Source of the DNA: an uncultured Pelosinus sp.
Lineage (GTDB): Bacteria > Bacillota > Negativicutes > Sporomusales > Acetonemataceae
Direction of reading: 5' to 3'
DNA: 64,000 nt
Assembly (NCBI GenBank): GCA_900542835.1
Contig: UQPB01000001.1
Span: forward strand, 62,001-126,000
Notes under the pieces: model-generated
What the model was told of the DNA's origin: nothing
Databases searched by the model: none
What the model saw: only the letters and a program-made list of their open reading frames with translations
Translations under genes and position numbers: made by a program
Shown: one piece after another, positions 25,262-34,299 of the stretch
Layout of the letters: each line of letters opens with the position of its first letter
How positions within the stretch are numbered: position 1 is the first letter of the stretch

Positions 25262-25759
25262 ATGAAATGCACATTAGCCGTATTAGTTGAGAACCGGCCC
25301 GGCGTTCTGACCCATGTGGCCGGCCTGATCAGCCGCCGCGCCTTTAATATTGAAAGCATCGCCGCCAGCCGGACCGAGGAGGCCAATACCACCCGGATAT
25401 CCATCGACGTCGAGGTCGATAACGAATTGGAGCTGGAGCAGGTGGTCAATCAGCTGTCAAAGCTGATTGATGTGATCAAGATTGTCAATCTGACGCATGT
25501 CGATTCGATCCAGCGGGAGCTGGCCCTGATCAAGGTCAAGACCAGCAGCAGCAATCGTTCCGGACTTGTCGACATTGTCGAGATCTTCCGGGCCCGGATT
25601 GTCGACATCAACCGCGAGACAGTGGTAATTGAGCTGACCGGCGAGGAAAGCAAGATTGACGCCCTGTGCGAGGTGCTGGCCGATTTTGGTATTATCGAAA
25701 TTGTTCGCACCGGCAAGATTGCCGTCTCCCGCGGCCCGCTGGCGGCGAAGGAATCGTAA
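25262..25759 (+). CDS. ilvN: Acetolactate synthase, regulatory small subunit
   Basis: 165 residues. The N-terminal ACT domain (~1-75: LAVLVENRPGVLTHVAGLISRR with FNIESIAA) binds valine for feedback inhibition, and the C-terminal ALS_ss domain follows (ALIKV, IVEIFRARIVDI). It activates and confers feedback control on IlvB. It is 2 bases after ilvB, with its start in the AGGGATAGAGATG junction, and is followed by a strong terminator. Often named ilvH. Length matches the family (about 160-175). Confidence 0.95.
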   Translation: MKCTLAVLVENRPGVLTHVAGLISRRAFNIESIAASRTEEANTTRISIDVEVDNELELEQVVNQLSKLIDVIKIVNLTHVDSIQRELALIKVKTSSSNRSGLVDIVEIFRARIVDINRETVVIELTGEESKIDALCEVLADFGIIEIVRTGKIAVSRGPLAAKES

Positions 25760-25771
25760 GCGGAAGTTAAC

Positions 25772-25804
25772 AAAGGAGCAAGCGCCCGGCGCTTGCTCCT
25801 TTCT
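25772..25804 (+). terminator. Rho-independent terminator of ilvBN
   Basis: AAAGGAGCAAGCGC and GCGCTTGCTCCTTT form a 14-bp stem around CCG, with TTTC following. Confidence 0.9.
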
Positions 25805-26006
25805 CTATGGGGCACTGGAATCTTGCGCCGTTCACAGGGGGATACGGCGTGAGCGGAGGGCAGCGGTGAATCCCGACCGTTTCGCCGCTGTGCCCTCATC
25901 GTTCCTCTGCGTCCTCTGCGGAACGATTTTTCCCTTCTCTCCGTACTCCGTAACGCCTCCCTGGCCTATCCTTACGTCCCCTGCTCACTGGCTTGGCGTC
26001 GTCAGC
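25805..26006. repeat. Non-coding block with short tandem repeats
   Basis: Between two convergent units. Contains two adjacent copies of TCCTCTGCG (25903-25911, 25912-25920) and of CTCCGTA (25939-25945, 25946-25952), and is pyrimidine-rich on the + strand. No gene is evident. The low-complexity, tandem nature suggests a dispersed intergenic repeat; a genome self-comparison would be needed to show that. Confidence 0.45.
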
Positions 26007-27503
26007 TTATACCAGGCCCAGCCAGCGCCAGTAGGTTGCGCCCAGCAGCAGGATCAGCAGATACGCGATAATCGTCAGAGGGATACCGGTGCGGATAAAA
26101 TCCTTGACCTCAAATGTTTCCGTTCCGTAAGCGATCATATTCTGGGGTGCGTTGACCGGCAGGATAAAACCGAAGCTGACCACATACTGTAGAATCATGG
26201 TCATGCCGACAATATTGATGCCAGGCGTCTGGATGCTTTGCAGTACGGAAATGACGATGGGAATCATTGCCGACGCCAGAGCGGTGGCGCTGGCAAACCC
26301 AAGATGAATAAAGATCAGAAACGCGGCCAGCACGGCGAGAACAATCAGCGCCGGCATGGTTTGCAGTCCGAAGGCGGCGACAAACAGTTTGGCAAGCCAG
26401 GCGGCAGCCTTGGTCGACAGCAGCGCCGAGCCGAGACTGATGCCAACGCCGAACAGCACGACTGTTCCCCAGGGAATCTTTTCCTGAGCGTCTTTCCAGT
26501 TCATGACACCGATGCCGGGCGTCAGCATCAGGGCAACCGCCACAATGGTCGTGGAGGACGTGTCAAATGGATGCAGCACCTTTTCGGTTGCCCAGAAGAA
26601 CAGCAGGGTCAGCGAAATTGCCATCAGCTTTTTCTCATTCGTCTGCATCGGTCCCAGCTCTGCCAGCGAACGGGTGATAGCGGCCTGACCGCCTGCAATC
26701 TCGTCCATTTCCGGCGGCATAACCTTCAATAATACGAAATACAAAGCCGCTGACATCAAAATCGCGAATGGCGCGGCAGCAATAAACCATTCCAGCCAGG
26801 TAATGTTTTGCCCGAGGATTTTTTCGATAAAGCCGATTGCGACCATATTTTGGGCTGCCGCTGTTTTGATGCCGACATTCCAGATGCTGTCGGCCTGGGC
26901 GGTGGCAATCATCATAACGCCGGCAAATTTACTCTTTTTATTGACGCCGAATGCGGCAATGATGCCAAGCACGATCGGCACCAGACAGGCGACGCGGGCG
27001 GTAGTGCTGGGAACGAAGAAGCTGAGCAGGAAGCCGACGAAGATAACCCCTGCCAGCACCCGGTTGGTGCGGGCGCCGATCTTGGACAGCACGAACAGGG
27101 CTATGCGTTTGTCAAGCCCGGTCTGCATCATCGCCGCGGCAATAAACAGGGCGCCGGCCACCAGGGTATGAGCGGTATTGCTGAAGCCGGCAATCGCCAT
27201 TCGCAGCCCGTTGGCGGTGCCGTAAAGCAGCTTGGGGTCGGCGACGTTCGGCGACATGCCGACGAGAAATGCCATCAGGGCGGTAATCAGAGCGGCGCTG
27301 GTGGGATAGCTGACACAGTCGGTCATCCAGATAATTACCGAGAACAGCAGGATGCCGAGCATGACCTTGCCGGCAGCCGGCAAGCCTTCCGGTGTTGGCA
27401 GCAGCAGCACGGCAATCAGGGCGGCGGCGCCGAGAAGCAGTCCGTACCGTTTAAGAAACGATTCGGTCGGGAGCGGCGGGACGACAGTGTTGATCTTTGG
27501 CAT
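26007..27503 (-). CDS. DASS (SLC13) family sodium:dicarboxylate-type transporter
   Basis: 498-residue inner-membrane protein with about 12 helices. DASS features include VPSTTARVACLVPIVLGI in the first repeat and the C-terminal block LPVNAPQNMIAYGTETFEVKDF, the usual substrate/Na+ site region. Likely substrates are C4-dicarboxylates, tartrate, citrate or sulfate (not resolved). ATG 27503 (MPKINTVVPP) is chosen because AAGGAGAG precedes it; the frame extends to 27578 without a ribosome-binding site. It lies downstream of, and in the same direction as, a LytS/LytT system that may control it (inference). Confidence 0.87.
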   Translation of the reverse strand: MPKINTVVPPLPTESFLKRYGLLLGAAALIAVLLLPTPEGLPAAGKVMLGILLFSVIIWMTDCVSYPTSAALITALMAFLVGMSPNVADPKLLYGTANGLRMAIAGFSNTAHTLVAGALFIAAAMMQTGLDKRIALFVLSKIGARTNRVLAGVIFVGFLLSFFVPSTTARVACLVPIVLGIIAAFGVNKKSKFAGVMMIATAQADSIWNVGIKTAAAQNMVAIGFIEKILGQNITWLEWFIAAAPFAILMSAALYFVLLKVMPPEMDEIAGGQAAITRSLAELGPMQTNEKKLMAISLTLLFFWATEKVLHPFDTSSTTIVAVALMLTPGIGVMNWKDAQEKIPWGTVVLFGVGISLGSALLSTKAAAWLAKLFVAAFGLQTMPALIVLAVLAAFLIFIHLGFASATALASAMIPIVISVLQSIQTPGINIVGMTMILQYVVSFGFILPVNAPQNMIAYGTETFEVKDFIRTGIPLTIIAYLLILLLGATYWRWLGLV

Positions 27504-27746
27504 GCAAATCTCTCCTTTATTACAGAAATATAAGGAATATTCGCATTTATCATATAAGCACCCCTCTGTATGCGGCAATATATTCCGCCCGACCTGGCTG
27601 AATTGGCGGCCGAAAGGGTAGCTGCGGCCGCCGAACGGCGTGGTTCCTTCTCCTTCCCGTCGCCCGCAGCGTGGCTGAAAAGTCCTTGATCCGCATCTTT
27701 ACCGGCCGTCTGCCTGTTCTCCGCCTGTCCTTGCGCATAGGCGGCA

Positions 27747-27773
27747 TAAAAAGGGCCGGCCTTAAGGCAGGCC
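27747..27773 (-). terminator. Rho-independent terminator of lytST
   Basis: On the minus strand, GGCCTGCC-TTAA-GGCCGGCC folds into a stem with one mismatch, followed by CTTTTTATG. It overlaps the stop codon of the response regulator, so the DASS gene downstream probably has its own promoter. Confidence 0.75.
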
Positions 27774-28487
27774 GACCAGACGTTTGAACTCTTTGGCTTT
27801 ATTGCGGCTGACCGGAATTTCGGTTGCCTGAAAATCCTTCATCCGCAGCAGATAGGAGCCATGAAACCAGGGGATAATTTCGCCGATGTTATCGAGATTG
27901 ACCAGGTATTGGCGGTGAACCCGCAAAAAGGATTGTCCCGACAGCAGTTTTTCAATCTCCTGAATTGTCAGCGTCGAAGTCAGCTCCTCCTGACGGGTGC
28001 AGATGCGGACCTCTTTGTCTTTTACATAGATAAGGACAATTTCCTGCAGGTCAAGGGGGATGTATTTGCCGTTTTTCGTTGCACAGAAGCGGCTGAGCGC
28101 CGGCTGCGGCGCCTGACTGCGCCCGCCGATGGCGCGGACCTTATCAAGGACGGCGGCAAGACCGGCGCCGGTAATCGGTTTGGTAATATAGCCGATCGCC
28201 GGCGTCGCGAACGCTTCCAGGGCATGCTCGGGAAAGGCCGTGCAGAAAACCACCAGCGGCGGCCGCCGCAGTGACGCCAGCTTTTGCGCCAACTCCAGCC
28301 CCGATATGCCCGGCATTTGGATATCCAGGAATACCAGATCGCAGGCATTTTTCAGCAGATAGGACATTGCTTGCGGCGCACTGGTAAATTTAGCAGCAAC
28401 TTCGATGTCCCGCTCCCGCTGCAGCAGGTATTCAATTTCATCGCAGATCGGCAGTTCGTCATCGACAATCACGGTGTTAACTGGCAT
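27762..28487 (-). CDS. lytT: LytTR-type response regulator
   Basis: 241 residues. The receiver domain (~1-120) has the acidic pair D9/D10 and phosphoacceptor Asp55 in LVFLDIQMPG. The LytTR DNA-binding domain (~140-240) has FLRVHRQYLVNLDNI and GSYLLRMKDF. It overlaps the sensor gene by 11 bases. In Bacillus and other bacteria LytTR regulators paired with 5TM sensors control pyruvate or carboxylate transporters, or LrgAB; here the neighbouring DASS transporter is a plausible target. I found no clear LytTR direct repeat upstream of that gene. Confidence 0.9.
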   Translation of the reverse strand: MPVNTVIVDDELPICDEIEYLLQRERDIEVAAKFTSAPQAMSYLLKNACDLVFLDIQMPGISGLELAQKLASLRRPPLVVFCTAFPEHALEAFATPAIGYITKPITGAGLAAVLDKVRAIGGRSQAPQPALSRFCATKNGKYIPLDLQEIVLIYVKDKEVRICTRQEELTSTLTIQEIEKLLSGQSFLRVHRQYLVNLDNIGEIIPWFHGSYLLRMKDFQATEIPVSRNKAKEFKRLVGLP

Positions 28488-30171
28488 GCTCGGACGCTCC
28501 TCTCTGTAATGGAATCCGGATCAGCGCCCGCGTTCCCTCCCCCGGTTCACTGCTGAGCGATAATCCGTAAGCGTCGCCGTAAATACCGCTTAGCCGCCTG
28601 GCCACGTTTTGCACGCCGATGCCTTCGGCGGCGGCGGAAAAAAGCTGCTTCAGCTTTTCCGGCTCTATGCCGATGCCGTTATCCTCGACGGCAATTGTTA
28701 TTTCTCCCGCTTGGGCGGCTGCGCTGATGCGCAGCCGGCACTCCGCCAGCTTGGGAAACAGGCCGTGCTGAATTGCGTTCTCCACCAGCGGCTGGATCGC
28801 CAATACCGGAATCCTGGCGGACAGAACCGCCTCATCAATGGCCAGATCGACCGACAGGCGAGCGCCAAAGCGGGTCTTGGCAATTTCCAGATACGCCTTA
28901 ATCTCATCCAGTTCCTCGGCGATGCTGACAAAATCGTCATGCCTGGCAAAACTGTACTTCATGATTGTGGCCAGATGCAGCAGCAGGCTGCGGGCCATCT
29001 CCGGGTCAGTGCGGCAGAACGACATGATAATATTGAGCGTATTGAACAGGAAATGGGGATTGATTTGGGCTCTCAGCGCCTTGAGTTCGGCCTTTTCACG
29101 CATTTTTTTCTGTTCGTCAATGGCCGCCAGTTCAATCTGCACGGACAGCAGCTGGGCAATCCCCCGTGCCAGGCGGACATCCATCTCGGAAATCTCGCCG
29201 GCGCCGGACCGCGACAGCTTGACCGTGCCGGCTACCGCGCCGTAAGTAATCAGCGGCGCAACAACACCTGAATTCAGCGGACAGCCGGCGATGGGGCAGC
29301 CGCGTTCCTCATTGGTATGCAGCACCGACAGGCAGCCTTGACTGACAGCCTGCTTGGTCGACTGGGTCATAATCGGGTCACCGCTGCGATGGTGGTCGGA
29401 GCCTTTGCCGACAAAAGCGAGTACATGGCTGCGATCGGTAATCGCCACCGCGTCGACTCCGGCCAGGGCATAAATAATCTGCGCCGTCTGCGCCGCCGAT
29501 TCCCGGTTTAATCCGTGCCGCAGATAGGGAAGGGTCTGGCTGGCAATCCGCAGCGAGAGCTCAGCCGCTTTGGCTCCGTGCACCTCCTGCTGAATCTGGA
29601 TATCCTTAATGACGAACATAAAGGCCACGGTACCGATAACGCTGACAACGGTGGTCGGCAGGGCGATGGTCTGCTCCAGCGCCAGCGCGGCGGCAAATGG
29701 CTTGGACAGAAGCAGCACCATGCCCTTTTGCATAAATTCCGCTCCCAGGGCGACAAGGCCGGCTGTCTTCCAGGTCATGTTATGCAGGCCGATTTTTTGT
29801 CTGACCAGACCGGCAAACAGACCGCCGAGGATACTGGCAAAGCCGCAGGTTTCGGCGGTGAATCCTCCCTGCAGATAGCGGTGCAGGCCGCTGATCGCGC
29901 CGACGCTGAAGCCGACATAGGGGCCGCCCATAATACCGCTCATCAACGTACCGATCAGACGGGTGCTGGCAATCGCCCCCTCTGTCCGGATCCCATTGTA
30001 GGTGCCAAGAATGGAAAGAACGGAAAAAACGCAGGTTAAAACAAGCCAGTGGCGCGGTGTCAGCGGCCGGTTGACACAGTTGGCAATATAGCGGCTGCGG
30101 CCAATCAGGTAAGCAACCACAAGAAATAAGGCCATATCGCCGGACAGATCTAGAATCAGATCAAAGCGCAT
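28477..30171 (-). CDS. lytS: LytS-type sensor histidine kinase
   Basis: 564 residues: 5TM-5TMR_LYT membrane sensor (~1-175, with GGPYVGFSVGAISGLHRYLQGG), a GAF-like domain (~215-345), the kinase dimerisation region with the phosphoacceptor motif INPHFLFNTLN, and a HATPase_c domain (NGIG near 535). It pairs with the overlapping LytTR regulator. Related sensors respond to external pyruvate or other small carboxylates, or to membrane potential. The ATG at 30171 is preceded by AGGAGAGG. It is separated from the pxp cluster by a terminator at 30268-30299. Confidence 0.92.
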   Translation of the reverse strand: MRFDLILDLSGDMALFLVVAYLIGRSRYIANCVNRPLTPRHWLVLTCVFSVLSILGTYNGIRTEGAIASTRLIGTLMSGIMGGPYVGFSVGAISGLHRYLQGGFTAETCGFASILGGLFAGLVRQKIGLHNMTWKTAGLVALGAEFMQKGMVLLLSKPFAAALALEQTIALPTTVVSVIGTVAFMFVIKDIQIQQEVHGAKAAELSLRIASQTLPYLRHGLNRESAAQTAQIIYALAGVDAVAITDRSHVLAFVGKGSDHHRSGDPIMTQSTKQAVSQGCLSVLHTNEERGCPIAGCPLNSGVVAPLITYGAVAGTVKLSRSGAGEISEMDVRLARGIAQLLSVQIELAAIDEQKKMREKAELKALRAQINPHFLFNTLNIIMSFCRTDPEMARSLLLHLATIMKYSFARHDDFVSIAEELDEIKAYLEIAKTRFGARLSVDLAIDEAVLSARIPVLAIQPLVENAIQHGLFPKLAECRLRISAAAQAGEITIAVEDNGIGIEPEKLKQLFSAAAEGIGVQNVARRLSGIYGDAYGLSLSSEPGEGTRALIRIPLQRGASEHAS

Positions 30172-30267
30172 GTATTACCTCTCCTGTTAATAAGCTGGCG
30201 ACATTCTTTTAAATTGGCCTATTCGCTGCTCAATACCGGCTTCCCTGTTGCCAACAGAATTTTTTGG

Positions 30268-30299
30268 CAAAAAAATACCGGTGCGGTAAGGCACCGGTA
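30268..30299 (-). terminator. Rho-independent terminator of the pxp operon
   Basis: On the minus strand TACCGGTGCC-TTACC-GCACCGGTA is followed by seven T residues. It lies 80 bases after the pxpA stop codon. Confidence 0.9.
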
Positions 30300-30377
30300 A
30301 ATGTACAAGGCTGCAAAAGACGGTTAACTGGCTGCAGAGAGGGATGGAAACAGAACGCGGCTGCCGGCCCTGTGGCC

Positions 30378-31139
30378 TCAGGCTTCGCCGAACGCTTTCA
30401 GGGCAATGCCCTCTTGCGTCAACAGTTCCCGGATCTGCCTGATCATTTCCACCGCTCCCGGGGTGTCGCCGTGAACACAGACGGTGTCCGCCTTCAGCGC
30501 GATGTCTGTTCCGTCAATTGCCCGTACGCTGCCGGTTTTGACCAATGTGACAACCCGTTCGGCCACCGCATCGACATCATGAATGACCGCCCCCGGCTGC
30601 GAACGGGGAACAAGAGTGCCGGCAGCGGTATAGGCGCGGTCGGCAAAGGCTTCTTCCACATATCTGACACCGGCCTTTTGTGCGGCTGCCACCATTGGCG
30701 AGGCGGCGGAGCAGACCATATACAGCGAGGGATCGACACTCTTGATCGCTTCGGCAATGGCGCTGCCGATCAGAATGTCTTTTTCGGCCAGATTATACAT
30801 GGCGCCGTGGGCTTTCACATGCTGCAGCTTCAGTCCCTGCGACTGGCAGATGCCGGCTAACGCGCCGATCTGATAAGCTACGTCGGCAAAAATTTCCTCG
30901 GCGGAAGCGGCCATTGCCCGCCGGCCAAAGCCGACCAGGTCGGGGAAGGCGGGGTGGGCGCCAATCGCCAGGTTGTACTTTTTCGCCAGGCGGACTGTTT
31001 GCAGCATATTCAACGGGTCGGACGCATGAAAGCCGCAGGCCACATTAATTGAGGTGACGTACGGCATTGCCGCTTCATCATAACCGAGCTTATATACACC
31101 AAAACTTTCTCCCATGTCGCAGTTTACATCGATACGCAT
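30378..31139 (-). CDS. pxpA: 5-oxoprolinase subunit A (LamB/YcsF family)
   Basis: 253 residues. With PxpB and PxpC it hydrolyses 5-oxoproline (pyroglutamate), a toxic by-product formed from glutamine and glutamate, to glutamate using ATP. Family signatures are MRIDVNCDMGESFG at the start, SINVACGFHASDP, GAHPAFPDLVGFGRR, HVKAHGAMYN and CVHGDTPGAVEM. ATG 31139 is chosen to match the conserved N-terminus and follows GAGGAGGG; an ATG at 31154, overlapping the pxpC stop, would add five residues. It is last in the operon. Confidence 0.94.
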   Translation of the reverse strand: MRIDVNCDMGESFGVYKLGYDEAAMPYVTSINVACGFHASDPLNMLQTVRLAKKYNLAIGAHPAFPDLVGFGRRAMAASAEEIFADVAYQIGALAGICQSQGLKLQHVKAHGAMYNLAEKDILIGSAIAEAIKSVDPSLYMVCSAASPMVAAAQKAGVRYVEEAFADRAYTAAGTLVPRSQPGAVIHDVDAVAERVVTLVKTGSVRAIDGTDIALKADTVCVHGDTPGAVEMIRQIRELLTQEGIALKAFGEA

Positions 31140-31150
31140 AGTCGCCCTCC

Positions 31151-32179
31151 TCATAAAATCTCCTCAATTTTTACCCGGTAGGCGGCGCCGTTGACGGAGA
31201 GCCGCAGGCTGCGACCTGCCGACAGGCCGGGCTGGGCCGCGCCCCGGAAGGCTTCGGCAATCTGCAGATAGATTTGTCGTTCCTCACGCAGCGCCGCTAC
31301 CGCAGCCGCATCGTCAACCTGCCGGAAGCGAACCGTATCGCCGGGTTTAGCCTGCGCCAGCTTTCGCAGATCCGGACCGATGACCGTGCCGATTTTGGCG
31401 TAGCCGCCGGTTGTCTGGCGGTCGGCCATCATCACAATCGGCATTCCGTGCGCTGGTATCTGGATGGCGCCAAAGCAAAGCGCATCAGAAATAATGTCCG
31501 CTTTGCCGCTGTGGGCAATTTTTTCCCCTTCCAGCCGGTAGCCCATGCGGTCGGCCTCATCGGTCACCGAGTACGGATTCTGGAAAAAAGCCGTGATTGC
31601 TTCCGCGGTGAACATATCATCCTGCGGCCCCAGCAGTACCCGCAGTTCAATATTCTGTTCGCATGGGGGCATATAGGACGGCGGCAGCAGCCGGGGCAGG
31701 GGAGCGGCTTCTCCGTCCTCGCCGGCGGCAAGCGTATCGCCCGGCAGCAGCGCTCTTCCCTGCAGTCCGCCCACTTTTGCCCGCGTATAGGTGGAGCGGC
31801 TTCCCAGCACGCTGGGAACGTCAATGCCGCCGTGTACCGCCATATAGGCTCTGCAGCCGGTTTGGGCATAATCAAATTTCAATTCGCTGCCGCGCTTTAC
31901 CCAAAAGCCGGACCAGTTGCTGACAGCGGCTCCGTCCAGCTTTGCCTGCATGTCGGCGCCGCAGATGGCAATCAGCAGATCGGAGTCAAACTTGAACGCC
32001 GCTCCCAGCAGGGTCATTTCAATAACGGCGGCGCCGGTTTTATTGCCGGCGAGCAGATTGGCGACCCGGTAGGCGTAGCGGTCCATCGCGCCGGCGACAG
32101 GCATGCCAAAGGCCTGGTAGCCCCAGCGGCCCTCGTCCTGGATCGTGGTGAAAAAACCGGCATTGGTTACGGTAAACAT
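31151..32179 (-). CDS. pxpC: 5-oxoprolinase subunit C (KipA family)
   Basis: 342-residue biotin-dependent-carboxylase-like domain protein (KipA). It opens MFTVTNAGFFTTIQDEGRWGYQAFGMPVAGAMD, with AYMAVHGGIDVPSVLGSRST and RMGYRLEG, the family hallmarks (the first stretch is quoted only up to its shared part). It forms the catalytic complex with PxpB and PxpA; in B. subtilis KipA also antagonises KipI in sporulation control. The start ATG 32179 follows GAGGAGGG, and the stop overlaps sequence just before pxpA. Only 1 base separates it from pxpB, so the two are tightly coupled. Confidence 0.93.
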   Translation of the reverse strand: MFTVTNAGFFTTIQDEGRWGYQAFGMPVAGAMDRYAYRVANLLAGNKTGAAVIEMTLLGAAFKFDSDLLIAICGADMQAKLDGAAVSNWSGFWVKRGSELKFDYAQTGCRAYMAVHGGIDVPSVLGSRSTYTRAKVGGLQGRALLPGDTLAAGEDGEAAPLPRLLPPSYMPPCEQNIELRVLLGPQDDMFTAEAITAFFQNPYSVTDEADRMGYRLEGEKIAHSGKADIISDALCFGAIQIPAHGMPIVMMADRQTTGGYAKIGTVIGPDLRKLAQAKPGDTVRFRQVDDAAAVAALREERQIYLQIAEAFRGAAQPGLSAGRSLRLSVNGAAYRVKIEEIL

Positions 32180-32180
32180 C

Positions 32181-32927
32181 TTAATCCCTCCTCGGGAGCG
32201 GCGTGGATTCAGGCGTATAGGCGCCTGCTTCTACCTGACGGCGGATGGCGTAAAATTCATCCGCCGTTATCGCCGTAAACTGCAGGTAATCGCCGGCGGC
32301 AAACGCGAACGGCCGGGGGCCGGCAGCGTCAAAGCCGTTGATCGGCGTGCGGCCGATCAGCCGCCAGCCGCCGGGGCTTTCCTGGGGATAAAAGCCGGTT
32401 TGACTGCCGGCGATACCGACCGATCCGGCCGGTATCCGCAGCCGCGGCGATTCCAGGCGGGGGGCGGCGATTTTCTCCGACATGCCGCCGAGATAGGGAA
32501 AGCCGGGCGTAAAACCCAGCATATAAACCTGATAAGGAACTGAGGTGTGGATGGCAATTACTTCATCCCGGGAAAGCGCATTGTGCTGTGCGACGAAGTC
32601 GATATCCGGACCGAACTCGCCGCCATAGCATACGGGAATGCGGACGACATGTACCGCCGCCTCCTGCGGTTGAAATTGGGCGGTTGTCTCGTCGGCCAGT
32701 AATCCTTCTACCAGGCTGATCAATGCCAAGCGGCCAATTTGCAGCGGGTCAAAATAAATTAGCAGTGATCGATAGGTTGGTATTACTTCCAGAATACCGG
32801 AAGGCAATTGTTTTGACAAGGCGCGGGTTAGGCTGTGAATGCGGCGATTGAGATGGGAATTTATTTCACTGCCCATTTCAACAACTAAGCCTTGGTCTCC
32901 CGCCTGCAAAAACCGAATATCACTCAT
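32181..32927 (-). CDS. pxpB: 5-oxoprolinase subunit B (KipI family)
   Basis: 248-residue cyclophilin-like/KipI protein, partner of PxpC. Typical stretches are DQGLVVEMGSEI, PTYRSLLIYFDP, VCYGGEFGPDIDFVA, YQVYMLGFTPGFPYLGGM and PAGSVGIAGSQTGFYP. ATG 32927 is chosen because AGGAGGG precedes it; the frame stays open to 33005 with no signal. A second, divergent copy lies at 35377-36120, making this operon unusual. In B. subtilis KipI inhibits the sporulation kinase KinA; whether that applies here is unknown. Confidence 0.93.
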   Translation of the reverse strand: MSDIRFLQAGDQGLVVEMGSEINSHLNRRIHSLTRALSKQLPSGILEVIPTYRSLLIYFDPLQIGRLALISLVEGLLADETTAQFQPQEAAVHVVRIPVCYGGEFGPDIDFVAQHNALSRDEVIAIHTSVPYQVYMLGFTPGFPYLGGMSEKIAAPRLESPRLRIPAGSVGIAGSQTGFYPQESPGGWRLIGRTPINGFDAAGPRPFAFAAGDYLQFTAITADEFYAIRRQVEAGAYTPESTPLPRRD

Positions 32928-33043
32928 AGCATTCCCTCCTGACGGAAAGAGCGGACGGCAAGGGCTGCTGCAGGGACGGCTTCCGGATTCTCTGTCTGTT
33001 GTCACCCGTTGCAGCCATCACGCTTGGCTCTCTTTCTGTACCA

Positions 33044-34267
33044 TTATTTCCAGAGCGCCGCCATGCCTGATAATGAAGTAATGCCCGCATAAGCGGTAAT
33101 CAGTACGGCAAGGATACCAAAGATCACCAGCCAGGTCGGATGCCGGTACTGCTCCCCAATAATTTTCGGATTGCGGCAGGCAAACAGCATTGTCCCCAGT
33201 GTAACCGGCAGGATCAGGCCATTCAGCGAACCGGCAAGCACGAGTACCTTAACCGGCCTGCCAATTGTAACAAAGATGACTGTTGAGATAATGATGAACA
33301 GCATAATGACATAGGAATTATAGTTATTGATTGTTTTGGAAAAAGACCGCAGGAAGGAGACGCTGGTATAAGCGGCGCCGACTACCGATGTAATAGCCGC
33401 AGCCCAGAGCACCAGACCAAAAAAGATATAGCCCATTTGGCCGGCGGCAATTTGAAATACCGATGCCGGCGGGTTGCCTGGATTCAATTTGCCACCTGCG
33501 GCAACAACACCCAGAACGGCCAGAAACAGAACGGCACGCATCACACCGGTTACAATGATGCCGGTAATCGCGCTTTTGTTGACCTGCTGCAGGTTTTCAT
33601 AGCCGACGATACCGGCGTCAAGCAGGCGGTGACCACCGGCAAAGGTGATGTAGCCGCCGACTGTGCCGCCTACCAGGGTTATCATTGGCAGCATCAGCAT
33701 ACTATAGCTATCGGGGAAAACGGACTTGACAACCGCCTGGCCAACCGGCGGGTTGGAAACTAACATAACATAAGCGGTAAGCAGGATCATCAGACCCCCC
33801 AGAACCTTGGCTACAGTATCCATGGCCGCGCCGGCTTCTTTAGAAGCAAAAATGGCGATTGCGATAATGCAGGAAATGATCGCGCCGGTTTGCTCTGATA
33901 CACCGACCAGGACGTTTAAGCCCATGCCGGCGCCGGCAATATTTCCGATATTAAACGCCAGGCCGCCGAGGACAATCAAGAAGGCAACGAAATGACCCAG
34001 TCCCGGCAGAACCGCGTTGGCGACATCCTGACCGCGCATGCGGCTCATGGTGATGACCCGCCAGACGTTCATCTGAGCGCCAATATCAATAATAATTGAG
34101 GCTAATATCGCAAAAGCAAAATTAGCCAGGAATTTTTCCGTAAAAACAGTCGTTTGCGTCAGAAAACCGGGACCAATTGCCGAGGTTGCCATAATAAACG
34201 CCGCGCCTAACAGCACCGACCAATTTGTTTTTCCCTGTCCTGGTTTACTAATCAGCGGACCCGCCAT
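33044..34267 (-). CDS. NRAMP-related transporter of the 5-oxoprolinase cluster
   Basis: 407 residues, ~11 helices, related to the NRAMP superfamily and to B. subtilis YcsG, which sits in the equivalent cluster. The first helix reads SAIGPGFLTQTT where true metal transporters have Asp-Pro-Gly-Asn; both metal ligands (Asp and Asn) are absent. No MPH motif is seen in the helix-6 region (GGYITFAGGHRLLDAG). Transport of Mn or Fe is therefore unlikely, and uptake of 5-oxoproline or a related organic substrate is a reasonable inference from its neighbours. The ATG at 34267 follows a purine-rich GGGGGAA site. It lies 33 bases after ycsI. Confidence 0.8.
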   Translation of the reverse strand: MAGPLISKPGQGKTNWSVLLGAAFIMATSAIGPGFLTQTTVFTEKFLANFAFAILASIIIDIGAQMNVWRVITMSRMRGQDVANAVLPGLGHFVAFLIVLGGLAFNIGNIAGAGMGLNVLVGVSEQTGAIISCIIAIAIFASKEAGAAMDTVAKVLGGLMILLTAYVMLVSNPPVGQAVVKSVFPDSYSMLMLPMITLVGGTVGGYITFAGGHRLLDAGIVGYENLQQVNKSAITGIIVTGVMRAVLFLAVLGVVAAGGKLNPGNPPASVFQIAAGQMGYIFFGLVLWAAAITSVVGAAYTSVSFLRSFSKTINNYNSYVIMLFIIISTVIFVTIGRPVKVLVLAGSLNGLILPVTLGTMLFACRNPKIIGEQYRHPTWLVIFGILAVLITAYAGITSLSGMAALWK

Positions 34268-34299
34268 TATTCATTCCCCCTGTTTGTTTTTAGATAGTT

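Noticed and set aside
31274..32278. 334-codon plus-strand frame
   Set aside because: Antisense to pxpC and pxpB, which carry clear family motifs; a shadow frame.
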